39,632 nucleotides of DNA, from NCBI GenBank assembly GCA_021413925.1, contig JAIOPL010000008.1, positions 1 to 39,632 on the forward strand, written 5' to 3'. Positions 7,964 to 18,526 of this stretch are shown one piece after another; within the stretch, counting starts at the first letter, position 1; every line of letters begins with the position of its first letter. The stretch is from Verrucomicrobiota bacterium (lineage in GTDB: Bacteria; Verrucomicrobiota; Verrucomicrobiia; Chthoniobacterales; UBA6821). Both the position numbers and the translations under genes were made by a program. A model generated the notes under the pieces. The model saw only the letters and a list, made by a program, of their open reading frames with translations. It had not been told where the DNA came from and searched no databases.

Positions 7964-10900
7964 CTATACCTTCAACGCCTCCAGAAAGCGCAAAATCTCG
8001 GAAAGCTTGGAAGCGGGCTTGGAGGCCGTCAAGCGTGGAAACCGATGACCCATGAGCAGGAAGTCACCGCGTCGAGTCAGCATCAACCGCTCTCCCCGTG
8101 TCTCCACTTTGGTAATTCCCTTGGCCGCAGCCGCCCGACGGATTCTTTCGGTAACGAAAAGATGACTGATCTCCTGGGGCAGCGGGCCGAACCTGTCGCG
8201 CCAGGCGGTGGCAATCGTCTCGAGCGCCGCGACATCCGAAGCCGCCGCAAGGGATCTGTGGGCCTCGATCCGGAGTTTCGACTCGGGAAGGTATGTGGTG
8301 GGAATGAAAGCCCCGCAACGGCTGATTTTCACCTTACTCTCTGATTTGCGAACTGACTGGGAGAGTTCCTCGGGAGTTATCGCCACAAAATCGAGCCTCA
8401 AAAGCGACTGGTTCCCCGGGTCCAGTTCGCCGGACCCCGAGGACTCACCCTTCATCCGGGCAACGGCCTGACGAAGCATCCGGCAGTACAGGTCGAAACC
8501 GACGGCGGCGATCTGACCGCTCTGGGCTGTCCCGAGCAGGTTGCCCGCGCCCCGGATCTCGAGATCGCGCATGGCAATCCGAAAACCTGCGCCGAGCTGC
8601 GAGTATTGACGGATCGCCTGCACCCGGCGGCGAGCCTCCCCAACCATCATCATGTCGCGTGGAAGCATCAGATAGGCATAGGCCTTCTGACGACCACGGC
8701 CGACACGCCCCCGGAGCTGGTAGAGATCGGCGAGTCCGAAGCGGTCGGCGCGGTCGATGATGATCGTGTTGGCGTTGGGGATATCAAGACCGCTTTCGAT
8801 GATCGTTGTGGAAACCAGAACATCGGCCTCCCCTTCCACGAAGCTCTTCATCACTCCCTCCAGCTCCCCCTCCTCCATCTGCCCGTGACCGACAAGCACA
8901 CGCGCTCCGGGACAGAGTTCACAAATCCGCGCCGCGACCTTCTCGATCGAGCCGATCCGGTTATGCAGCAGGTAGACCTGCCCACCCCGAGCGCGTTCCC
9001 GCTGGATCGCATCCCGGATCACACGCTCATCATAGGCACAGATGACAGTCTCCACCGGCTGACGGTCGGGCGGCGGCGTCTCGATCACGGACATGTCGCG
9101 CGCCCCCATCAGGGAAAGATAGAGAGTTCTGGGAATCGGTGTCGCCGAGAGAGTCAGCACATCGATCAGGCGGAAGCGCTCTTTCAGAGCCTCCTTGTGC
9201 TTCACGCCGAAGCGCTGTTCTTCGTCCACGATCACCATGCCGATGTCCTTAAAGATGACATCGGGAGAAAGCAGTCTGTGCGTTCCCACGACCAGATCGA
9301 CCGACCCGTCCGCGAGTCCCTTGACCACCTCGCGCTGCTCTGCGGCCGTGCGGTAACGGCTCAGCAGCTCGATCTTCACCGGATATTCGCTCATCCGCTC
9401 CCGAAGGGTCCTCAGATGCTGCTGGGCCAGGACCGTGGTCGGCGCCAGGAAGACGACCTGCTTTCCCCCCATCAAGGCCTTAAAAGCTGCGCGCAGAGCC
9501 ACCTCGGTCTTTCCGAAACCGACATCCCCGCAGAGGAGACGATCCATCGGTCGCCGGGATTCCATGTCCTGCTTGATCTCTGAAATGGAACGGAGCTGAT
9601 CCGCAGTTTCCTTATAAGGGAAGCTCATCTCCAGCTCCCGCTGCCATGGCGTGTCGGGCCCATAGGCGTGCCCCTGTCCTGTTTCCCTCTCGGCCTGGAG
9701 TTTCAGGAGACGCCCTGCATAGAGAAAAACCGATTTTTCCGCGGCCTTCCTCGCTTTCGACCACTTGTCGTCACCGAGCGACGAGAGATGTGGGGACTGC
9801 TTTCCCACACCGACATAGCGCGAGACCTGCCAAGCCTGGTCGATCGGGACAAAGAGACGCGAATCATTCGCAAATTCCAGTGCCAACACCTCCCCCTCCG
9901 TGCCGTCGGCGGCGGGGAGACTCTGCAAGCCGAGATAGCGCCCGATGCCATGCTCCGTATGGACGACAAGCTGACCCTCCTCAAATTCTGTAAAATCGAT
10001 CGCGGATCGGGAGGCCCGTTGCTTCTCCCGGCGAAGGTGAAGCCGTCGGAGTCGCTGGCTGGCCGATCTCCCGAAGAGCTCGGCATCGGCAAGCACCGCC
10101 AACTTACCCGCAGGAAAACAGAAACCGCGAGAGATCGCCCCGATCCGCATTTCCGGGAGATTCTTTCCCGAGGAGAAATCGGGTAATGTCGAGGCGAGTT
10201 CCCGGAAGCGCTCCGCTTCGCCTTCCGTGGCACTCAGGAGAAGGATGCGCCAACCTTCTTTCCTCCAGGAAGCCAGCTGCCGGAAAAATTCCTGCCTACG
10301 TGCCTCATCGATCACGAAATCACCGGCACCAAAGGAGGCAAAGGGAATCGGATCAAACGCTGTCAGTTCGCCTGTTACTTCGCGTTCTTCTCCTTCATCC
10401 AAAGACTCCAGCGTTGGGGCGGAAGAGATGAGCAGGCGCTTCGTCGGCGGTATGAACTGATCGGTGGAACTATCCCCTTCTTTTTTTCCCACTCCCTCTC
10501 CCACGTCCTCTGTCACTTCCCATCCGATCTCCACGACCAGATCGTCGGACTTGAGATAATCAGCCAGCCTGACACTCGGACGATCTGTGTCACCAAGCTG
10601 GATATGACATTCATCGATCTCCCCCACCGAGGTCTGCGTATCGAGATCAAACTCCCGGATCGAGACGATTCCATCCTCGTCAAACTCGAGTCGGCAAGGC
10701 ATCGACTGCTGCCACGAAAAAAGATCCAGAATCCCACCCCTCAGGGAAAATTCACCGCGCCTCGTGACTTGGGCTGACCTCTCGTAACCGGCATCCTCCA
10801 GAGGGAGAATCACGCTTCCGGGTGATCCTTTCCACCCCTTAGGAAGGGAAAGCAGGCTGCCTGTAAGATCAGTGACCGAGGGAACCAGCTCCTCCCATTG

Positions 10901-11293
10901 GGAGACATTGATGACGGGAGCCAAGACCTCGCCACCTGCCAACCGGCCAAGAAGGGATATTCTTTCCGATGCCGTTTCCGGATCGGGAAGGCCAAGGCCG
11001 GCTGCTGGCACTTCCAGGTCTGGAAAAAGGGTTGCCTGATTGATCCAGACCGAAAGCTCCGAGGCGAATTCTTCTTGGGAACGCACATCACGACAGACAA
11101 ACCAAATGCGTGATCCATCAGCCATCCTGCGTGCTGCCACAGCAGCCAGAAAAGGCCAGGCCTGTTCGGAGACATCCAGGAGCTCCATGACACCGGAGCC
11201 TGCGCGGGCAGTTACACCGGCGAGGAGTGCGTGCAGACGCGGGTGCGATCCCACGGCATCCAGTAAATCGTTATGAGCGCCGGAGTAGGCCAT
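7964..11293 (-). CDS. mfd: Transcription-repair coupling factor
   Basis: Mfd removes RNA polymerase stalled at DNA damage and recruits UvrA. Counting from the ATG at 11293 (1109 aa), a UvrB-like N-terminal region (about 1-330) is followed by the CarD-type RNA-polymerase-interacting domain (about 436-500, GQLVVHTEHGIGRYLGL). The RecG-like helicase follows, with Walker A GDVGFGKTE near 589-597, the DEEQ box IVDEEQRFGVKHKE, and motif VI region QLRGRVGRGRQKAYAYL. The TRCF C-terminal domain closes the protein. The open frame extends 21 codons further up, but that extension lies inside the preceding aminotransferase gene and has no Mfd character, so the second Met was chosen; it still overlaps that gene by 23 bases. 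Confidence 0.95.
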   Translation of the reverse strand: MAYSGAHNDLLDAVGSHPRLHALLAGVTARAGSGVMELLDVSEQAWPFLAAVAARRMADGSRIWFVCRDVRSQEEFASELSVWINQATLFPDLEVPAAGLGLPDPETASERISLLGRLAGGEVLAPVINVSQWEELVPSVTDLTGSLLSLPKGWKGSPGSVILPLEDAGYERSAQVTRRGEFSLRGGILDLFSWQQSMPCRLEFDEDGIVSIREFDLDTQTSVGEIDECHIQLGDTDRPSVRLADYLKSDDLVVEIGWEVTEDVGEGVGKKEGDSSTDQFIPPTKRLLISSAPTLESLDEGEEREVTGELTAFDPIPFASFGAGDFVIDEARRQEFFRQLASWRKEGWRILLLSATEGEAERFRELASTLPDFSSGKNLPEMRIGAISRGFCFPAGKLAVLADAELFGRSASQRLRRLHLRREKQRASRSAIDFTEFEEGQLVVHTEHGIGRYLGLQSLPAADGTEGEVLALEFANDSRLFVPIDQAWQVSRYVGVGKQSPHLSSLGDDKWSKARKAAEKSVFLYAGRLLKLQAERETGQGHAYGPDTPWQRELEMSFPYKETADQLRSISEIKQDMESRRPMDRLLCGDVGFGKTEVALRAAFKALMGGKQVVFLAPTTVLAQQHLRTLRERMSEYPVKIELLSRYRTAAEQREVVKGLADGSVDLVVGTHRLLSPDVIFKDIGMVIVDEEQRFGVKHKEALKERFRLIDVLTLSATPIPRTLYLSLMGARDMSVIETPPPDRQPVETVICAYDERVIRDAIQRERARGGQVYLLHNRIGSIEKVAARICELCPGARVLVGHGQMEEGELEGVMKSFVEGEADVLVSTTIIESGLDIPNANTIIIDRADRFGLADLYQLRGRVGRGRQKAYAYLMLPRDMMMVGEARRRVQAIRQYSQLGAGFRIAMRDLEIRGAGNLLGTAQSGQIAAVGFDLYCRMLRQAVARMKGESSGSGELDPGNQSLLRLDFVAITPEELSQSVRKSESKVKISRCGAFIPTTYLPESKLRIEAHRSLAAASDVAALETIATAWRDRFGPLPQEISHLFVTERIRRAAAAKGITKVETRGERLMLTRRGDFLLMGHRFPRLTASKPASKLSEILRFLEALKV

Positions 11294-12122
11294 GATATTC
11301 CAGATAGGAGTGAGAGAGAGTCCGGGAGAGAGTGGGATCGCGAAGAGACATCCCATTCAGCGAGGCAATAGGCATCACACCGAGGCGGGAATTCGTGACA
11401 GCCATAGCGAGTGCCTTCCTCAGATCGGCAGGACGGAAATCCCGCTCCATCACCGGGACACTCTTCTTCACCCAGCCAAGCACCGACCCGGAGCGAGCAC
11501 CGCGCGAGACGGGAGGTGTGCACAGGACGATCCCTTGCTTTGCACGCATCCAGACCAGCAGGTTGCCCATAGCGCAAGAGAGAGCACGTCCCTTGGCATC
11601 GAGAACAATCCCCTCGTCACCTCCCTTGGTTAGGGCGTCAGCAAGCGCTTTCAGATGCGCCGCGTAGTTTCCAGACTTCTCCCCCCAGGCATCGCCGAGA
11701 AAGGGCTTGGTCAAAACAGTGAGCCGGATTCCCTTCTCGAGTTGCGCATCGGTCGGAAAATGTACCGGCTCCCAGGTAAGGTAGCATCCGGCTGTACGGA
11801 TCGGAGCGGCAGGAGCCCCCTCACCTGCTGTTAGATAAATCCGTAGCATGCCGTCAGAAAGAGAGACGCTTTCAACAAAGCGCCGCAGAGCAGAAGAGAG
11901 GGTTCGTGTGAATGGGAAGCCATTTCGCTTGGAGGCATCGGCTAGAAGCTCAAGGTGCTCGCTAAGCAGAAGGGCTTTGTTGTTTCGGATCGCAATGCTT
12001 TCAAAGAGATGCTGCCCGTAACGGAACCCGCGGTCATTTAGTGGCACGCCACCCGCATGCGGGAGGATCGATTGTCCATTCCAATGCCAGGATCGGAAAT
12101 CCGGAACGGGCTTCTTCCTCAT
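11271..12122 (-). CDS. Divergent class-IV aminotransferase-like protein (PabC/IlvE fold)
   Basis: The fold matches fold-type IV PLP enzymes such as 4-amino-4-deoxychorismate lyase, branched-chain aminotransferase and D-amino acid transaminase. Clear landmarks are GGVPLNDRGFRYGQHLFESI near 24-43 and the PLP-lysine region GEKSGNYAAHLKALADA, with Lys149 the expected Schiff-base residue. Two usual cofactor contacts differ. The HxxRL motif that binds the PLP phosphate reads H56-L-E-L-L here, and the Glu that contacts the pyridine nitrogen is Ser182 in LSCAMGNLL. IlvE at 23.9-24.8 kb keeps both (Arg50, Glu182). Substrate is unknown, and a reduced or altered reaction is possible. It sits 18 bases after the regulator gene and overlaps mfd. 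Confidence 0.8.
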   Translation of the reverse strand: MRKKPVPDFRSWHWNGQSILPHAGGVPLNDRGFRYGQHLFESIAIRNNKALLLSEHLELLADASKRNGFPFTRTLSSALRRFVESVSLSDGMLRIYLTAGEGAPAAPIRTAGCYLTWEPVHFPTDAQLEKGIRLTVLTKPFLGDAWGEKSGNYAAHLKALADALTKGGDEGIVLDAKGRALSCAMGNLLVWMRAKQGIVLCTPPVSRGARSGSVLGWVKKSVPVMERDFRPADLRKALAMAVTNSRLGVMPIASLNGMSLRDPTLSRTLSHSYLEYHGLLRRS

Positions 12123-12140
12123 TACCGGATCACGTCAGGA

Positions 12141-13630
12141 TCATTGCTCGCCCAATGACGAGGCGCCCCGTATTCCCAGTCTCTCGAGACGCTTGCGGAG
12201 GGTCGCCCGGGTGATGCCGAGAAGCTTGGAAGACTTAACCTGATTGTTGTTACTCAACTCCATCGCCCTGCGGGTGAAATCCTCTTCAATCCAGGGAAGC
12301 AGTTCCCGGTCTCCATTCTCACGGGTCAGCGCCTCAAAGAGTGAGCGGGCCGCCTCCTCGACTGTCAGTTCGGTAAGGGCTGTCAGTTCGGTGAGAGCGG
12401 TTCCTTGGGTTTCTGGAGCGGCAGATAGATCGACGATTTCGGCACTATTTGTCACTTGGCCAAGGGGCAGATCCTTCGGCAAAAGCACATCACTTGTCGC
12501 CAGTACGCAGGCACGCTGCAGGGTGTTCTGCAACTCGCGGACATTACCTGGCCAGGGATAGGCCTGCATGACCTTGATTGACTCCCCGGAGAGTTGGAGA
12601 AGTGGGCGGTGCTGCTTCTGCGCGATGCGGGAGAGAAAATACTCAGCCAGCAGAGGTATGTCCTCTGAACGGGCGCGGAGGGGAGGCAAATGGATACCGA
12701 CGACATTGAGACGATAATAGAGATCCTCGCGGAATTCCTTCTTGGCGATGGCTTCCTCCAGATTCCTGTTTGTAGCGGCGACAATCCGGACGTTCGACTT
12801 GAGAGTGGCATTGCCTCCGACCCTCGAAAACTCCCCCTCCTGGAGGACGCGAAGGAGCTTGCTCTGCACAGCCAGGGGCATTTCGCCGATCTCGTCCAGG
12901 AAGAGAGTGCCGCCGTTGCCCTGCTCGAAGCGTCCTATACGCTGGGTAGCGGCGCCGGTGAAGGAACCCTTCTCATGACCGAAGAGTTCGCTTTCCAGCA
13001 GGTTCTCAGGAATGGCGGCGCAGTTAATCGCGATGAGGGGCTTCTTGTTTCTCTCGCTGTAATTGTGAATGGCGCGTGCGACGAGCTCCTTGCCACAGCC
13101 GCTCTCGCCGGTGACCAGGACGGGAGCATCACTCATGGCCACGCGACCCACCATTTTAAAGACGGACTGCATTGCCTCGGACTGGCCGACAATATCGTCG
13201 TGGTACTGCTCAACGGTGAGCGCCGGTTTGACAGGTGCAGCCGAGCGAAGCTCCGCGGCAGCCTTCAGGGCCGTGTCGACCACGACTTTCATGGTGAAGG
13301 GGAGAGACTCCTTGCGCAGGAAATCAAAGGCTCCGAGTTTCATCGACTCGATCACCGCCTGGGTCGTGCCGTAGGCACTCATGATGATCACCATGGCATT
13401 CGGGGATTCGGCCCGGATCTTGGCAAGCAGGTCCAGTCCTCCGCCTGGCCGCAGGTGCATCTCCGCGATCACCAGATCGGGCTTCTCGAGACAGAAGATC
13501 TTGAATGCATTTGCGGAATTCGTCTCCGTGATCACGCGGACTCCCGAGGCCTTCAGTTGCTGGCGCGCCCAGTCGAGGAAGTCCGTCTCGCTATCGACGA
13601 CCAGCACTGTTTGATCGATCGGTGTACTAC

Positions 13631-13634
<4 letters not shown>
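12141..13634 (-). CDS. NtrC-family sigma-54 activator with an atypical receiver domain
   Basis: The 497-residue protein has three parts. A receiver domain (about 8-125) is followed by an AAA+ sigma-54 interaction domain (about 148-385) with Walker A GESGCGKE at 176-183, the sigma-54 loop as GSFTGA at 223-228 and Walker B GGTLFLDE near 241-248. A Fis-type helix-turn-helix ends the protein (about 455-490). In the receiver, the phospho-acceptor Asp is Glu58 (PDLVIAEMHL) and one of the two acidic metal ligands is Ser15 (VVDSE); Ser86 and Lys108 are kept. It may therefore be active without phosphorylation. An 18-base tandem duplication (12361-12396) yields LTELTALTELT in the linker. The ATGA overlap with uppS suggests co-transcription; no partner kinase is nearby. 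Confidence 0.9.
12361..12396 (-). repeat. 18-base tandem duplication inside the regulator gene
   Basis: Positions 12361-12378 and 12379-12396 are two nearly identical 18-base units containing CTGTCAGTTCGGT. In the regulator protein they encode LTELTA followed by LTELTV, an in-frame six-residue duplication in the linker between the AAA+ domain and the helix-turn-helix domain. Being in frame, it only lengthens the linker. Confidence 0.8.
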
Positions 13635-15734
<2,100 letters not shown>

Positions 15735-15868
15735 TTAAAAATCGCCACACCTCTAAAGGAATGCAAGGAGAAAGCCCTTCTGTGTTCCATCGGCAAGAGA
15801 CGATCAGCACGAAGATCGGTATTATGATGAGATTGAAAGAACTCCCCCATTCCGGATAAAACGTCTCC

Positions 15869-16291
15869 ATGGCTCAAGAACCCCGTCACTGGCTCGTCAA
15901 ATCGGAACCCTCGGCCTACGCATGGGAAGATCTTGTAAAGGATGGTAAAACCGCTTGGACCGGCGTCCGGAACTTTCAAGCCCGTAATAATCTACGCGCC
16001 ATGAAGAAGGATGACCTTGTTCTCTTCTATCAGAGCGTCACCGATCCCTCGGTGATGGGGATCTCCAAAGTGATGAAGGAGGCTTACGCCGATGCCACCG
16101 CGACGGAGGGTGACTGGAGTTGCGTCGATCTGGCTGCCGTGAAGGCACTCCCCACCCCTGTGACGCTCAAGGAGATCAAGGAGGATCGCTCCCTAGCCGA
16201 GATCTCGCTCATTAAGCAGTCCCGACTCAGCGTCATGCCTGTAAAGCCTGAGGAGTATGCAAGGATCCTGGAAATGGGCGCCAAGATCTAA
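15869..16291 (+). CDS. EVE-domain protein
   Basis: The 140-residue protein is essentially one EVE domain, a PUA-like fold related to YTH domains thought to bind modified bases in RNA or DNA. Diagnostic features are HWLVKSEPSAYAWEDL at residues 7-22, the aromatic WTGVRNFQARNNLRAM region near 30-46, and DLVLFYQS near 49-56 followed by a GISKV strand. Length is normal for stand-alone EVE proteins. It is transcribed away from purA and converges on pilB, with a repeat pair in between. EVE proteins are sometimes linked to defence systems, but no restriction or defence gene is adjacent, so a housekeeping nucleic-acid role is as likely. No strong ribosome site precedes the ATG. Confidence 0.87.
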   Translation: MAQEPRHWLVKSEPSAYAWEDLVKDGKTAWTGVRNFQARNNLRAMKKDDLVLFYQSVTDPSVMGISKVMKEAYADATATEGDWSCVDLAAVKALPTPVTLKEIKEDRSLAEISLIKQSRLSVMPVKPEEYARILEMGAKI

Positions 16292-16348
16292 GAACTAGGG
16301 CATTTTTGATTTATTCTGATGCATTTGCAGTAAGACAGAAATGTATCA

Positions 16349-16477
16349 CGCGGAGGCGCAGAGAACGCGGTGGATAGAGATGAAATCATTACGTCCGATT
16401 TCAGTGAATGAGTGGGGGCTAATCATCACTATCCAATTTCATTAGAAAAAACTCTGCGTTCTCCGCGCCTCTGCGGG
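16349..16477. repeat. Inverted pair of GC-rich repeat words between convergent genes
   Basis: The copy at 16349-16370 (CGCGGAGGCGCAGAGAACGC) matches the reverse complement of 16452-16477 with few mismatches. The separation is about 80 bases. As at 981-1170, it lies between the 3' ends of two converging genes, here the EVE gene and the PilB/GspE-type gene. A partial third piece (CTCTGCGCGAG) is near 16500. Confidence 0.7.
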
Positions 16478-16526
16478 AAAATATGCAGTCTGTTTAGCGA
16501 ACTCTGCGCGAGTTTTATCGGATGCC

Positions 16527-18332
16527 CTACTCGTCGAGCACGGCCAGATCGCTTGCGGTGACCCGCAGGACCTCCTCCAGTGAGGTCAGTCCCATGGAGG
16601 CCTTGCGCCAACCATCCTTTCTGAGGGGAATCATTCCGTCTTTGACAGCCTGTTCAGCAAGTTCGTTGCCCGTGGCCCGCTTCTGAAACAGCTCCTGCAA
16701 GGCATGGGTCACAAGACAGATCTCCATGATGGCCAGCCGGCCGGCATAGCCGCTCTGCCTGCAAGACTGACATCCCACGGGTTGCCGCAGACCTACCGCC
16801 AGCTCCATCGGAAAACCGATGCCTTCCAGTTCCGCCGCAGATATCTCCGAGGGCTTGGAGCATTTCGGGCAGAGTTTCCTGACAAGGCGCTGTGCCAAGA
16901 ACGCACGGACGGAAGAGCCCACAAGGAATGGCTCTACTCCCATGTCGATAAGTCGGGTGATGCCGCCGACAGCATCGTTCGTATGGAGCGTGCTGAAGAC
17001 CAGGTGACCGGTCTGTGCCGCACGAATCGCGATCTCGACCGTCTCGCGGTCGCGCATCTCACCGATCATCACGACGTTCGGGTCACCGCGGAGAATGCTT
17101 CGCAGGGCGTTGGCAAAGGTCAGGTCGATCTCCGGCTTCACCGCGATCTGGATGACCCCGTCGATCTTGTGCTCCACAGGATCCTCGATCGTGATGATCC
17201 GGCGTTCCTTCACATTGAGAGCGCTGAGGAACGTGTAGAGCGATGTACTCTTGCCACAACCGGTGGGACCGGTCACCAGGACAATGCCGTTCGGCATCGC
17301 GATCAATGAGCGGATGATCTTCTCGACGCCCTCCTCCAGACCGAGGCGCTTGAAATCGAACTGCTCGGCACCTAGCAAACGGAGGCTGACATTCTCCCCG
17401 TGCACACAGGGGATCGTCGCGACACGCACGTCGATGGGACGGCCCTTGTGCTCGAGTGCGATACGGCCATCCTGCGGCAATCGCCGCTCGGCGATGTCCA
17501 GTGAAGCCATGATTTTCAGACGCGAGGTCACGGAATCCTGAAGAACCCGGATATTCGGCGGAACGGGGGCCTCGTGCAGGACACCGTCGATGCGGTAGCG
17601 GATACGGAGATCGTGGCCGAGCGGCTCAAAGTGAATATCGGTGGCCCCCTGCTGAAGCCCCTCGCGCAGAATCTGATTCACGAACTTCATGACCGAGGCC
17701 TCGGGATCCTCGCCGTCTAGGACATTGACCTCCTCTTTCTCGACAAAGGCCTCCTCGTCCCGTCCCTCCAGCAACTCCTCGAAGGTCTCGGCACCGACGC
17801 CATAGGCAGCCTTCACGGCTTCGGTCAGACGGCGGCGCGTCGTCATCACAAGATGGACAACACCCGGGTGATGGTGGGTGACTGCTTGCCAGGCGGCATG
17901 GTCGAAGGGATCCCAGATCAGGAGACTCAGTTCATCTGAAGAAGATGTCGTTTTTTCCTCCAGCGGATTGTTCTCATTGCCTTGTTCCCGGGGCTGCTCG
18001 GGCAGAATCTGGAAGCCGAGGGCAAGCCTTGCGGGAAACGTGGAACGGACATTCTCGGCCGGAGTCACCTGATCCTCCTCCCTCCACTCTATGCTGAGGA
18101 GAGAGGCCAACTCCTTCATGAAATCGTTTTCGGGGACGGTACCCGTGGCGATGACAGCAGCGACCTGGGACTGCTGCGAAAAAGCCGCCCGAGCAAGGGC
18201 CTCCCTCACAACATCCAGATCAGCACAGCCGGCTTTTTCAGCTGCAGAGAGCAGCAGATCGGCCAAACCCTGACTCATTGCTGGAGCAGGTTTCTGGAGC
18301 GTAGTGTTAGACACGGGGTAACTATCCCTCAT
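16527..18332 (-). CDS. PilB/GspE-type secretion ATPase
   Basis: The hexameric ATPase family powers type IV pilus assembly or type II secretion at the inner membrane. An MshEN-like N-terminal domain occupies about residues 20-110. The catalytic domain has Walker A GPTGCGKST at 355-363, an Asp box (TIEDPVEH), Walker B as MIGEMRD and the His box TGHLVFSTLHTNDA. A zinc-binding set of four cysteines follows (LCPKC, then CQSC). The family's usual GEIRD reads GEMRD here. At 601 aa the length is normal. No pilin, platform or pilC/gspF gene is nearby, so PilB and GspE cannot be told apart. Translation may instead begin at Met19 (MSQGLADLLL), where the domain starts. Confidence 0.9.
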   Translation of the reverse strand: MRDSYPVSNTTLQKPAPAMSQGLADLLLSAAEKAGCADLDVVREALARAAFSQQSQVAAVIATGTVPENDFMKELASLLSIEWREEDQVTPAENVRSTFPARLALGFQILPEQPREQGNENNPLEEKTTSSSDELSLLIWDPFDHAAWQAVTHHHPGVVHLVMTTRRRLTEAVKAAYGVGAETFEELLEGRDEEAFVEKEEVNVLDGEDPEASVMKFVNQILREGLQQGATDIHFEPLGHDLRIRYRIDGVLHEAPVPPNIRVLQDSVTSRLKIMASLDIAERRLPQDGRIALEHKGRPIDVRVATIPCVHGENVSLRLLGAEQFDFKRLGLEEGVEKIIRSLIAMPNGIVLVTGPTGCGKSTSLYTFLSALNVKERRIITIEDPVEHKIDGVIQIAVKPEIDLTFANALRSILRGDPNVVMIGEMRDRETVEIAIRAAQTGHLVFSTLHTNDAVGGITRLIDMGVEPFLVGSSVRAFLAQRLVRKLCPKCSKPSEISAAELEGIGFPMELAVGLRQPVGCQSCRQSGYAGRLAIMEICLVTHALQELFQKRATGNELAEQAVKDGMIPLRKDGWRKASMGLTSLEEVLRVTASDLAVLDE

Positions 18333-18355
18333 CGAGAAACGGCCGCAAGAGCGGA

Positions 18356-18526
18356 TTAAGCCGAACTCCGAAGATGACAGTGATGAGTTGGCATAAGATG
18401 CTGGCCGATAGGAGTTGCGAAGATTCCGAGGGCGTATCGATTGATACAGGCGAGGATCGACAAGACTTCTTTGCGGTCAGTAGATTGCGTCAAATCACTC
18501 TGCTCAACTTCGGAGTTCGGGTTTAA
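18356..18526. mobile_element. Small inverted-repeat element at the mgtE 3' end
   Basis: The left end is TTAAGCCGAACTCCGAAG at 18356-18373; the right end, read in reverse complement, is TTAAACCCGAACTCCGAAG at 18508-18526. The repeats differ by one substitution and one indel. Both outer edges carry TTAA (18356-18359 and 18523-18526), consistent with a four-base target duplication around a 163-base insert. The right TTAA supplies the stop codon of the adjacent mgtE-like gene. No coding sequence is inside. It fills the space between that gene and the PilB/GspE-type gene's start. Confidence 0.65.

Noticed and set aside
8606-9583. Plus-strand open frame of 325 codons opposite mfd
   Set aside because: Histidine- and aspartate-rich translation typical of an antisense frame of a GC-rich gene; mfd on the other strand is unambiguous.
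11294-11356. 21-codon N-terminal extension of Mfd
   Set aside because: The extension is inside the aminotransferase gene and has no Mfd-like sequence; the internal ATG at 11293 fits better.
15869-16291. EVE-domain gene as part of a defence island
   Set aside because: EVE domains occur in some defence systems, but the neighbours are purA and a PilB/GspE-type gene; no nuclease, methylase or restriction gene adjoins it.
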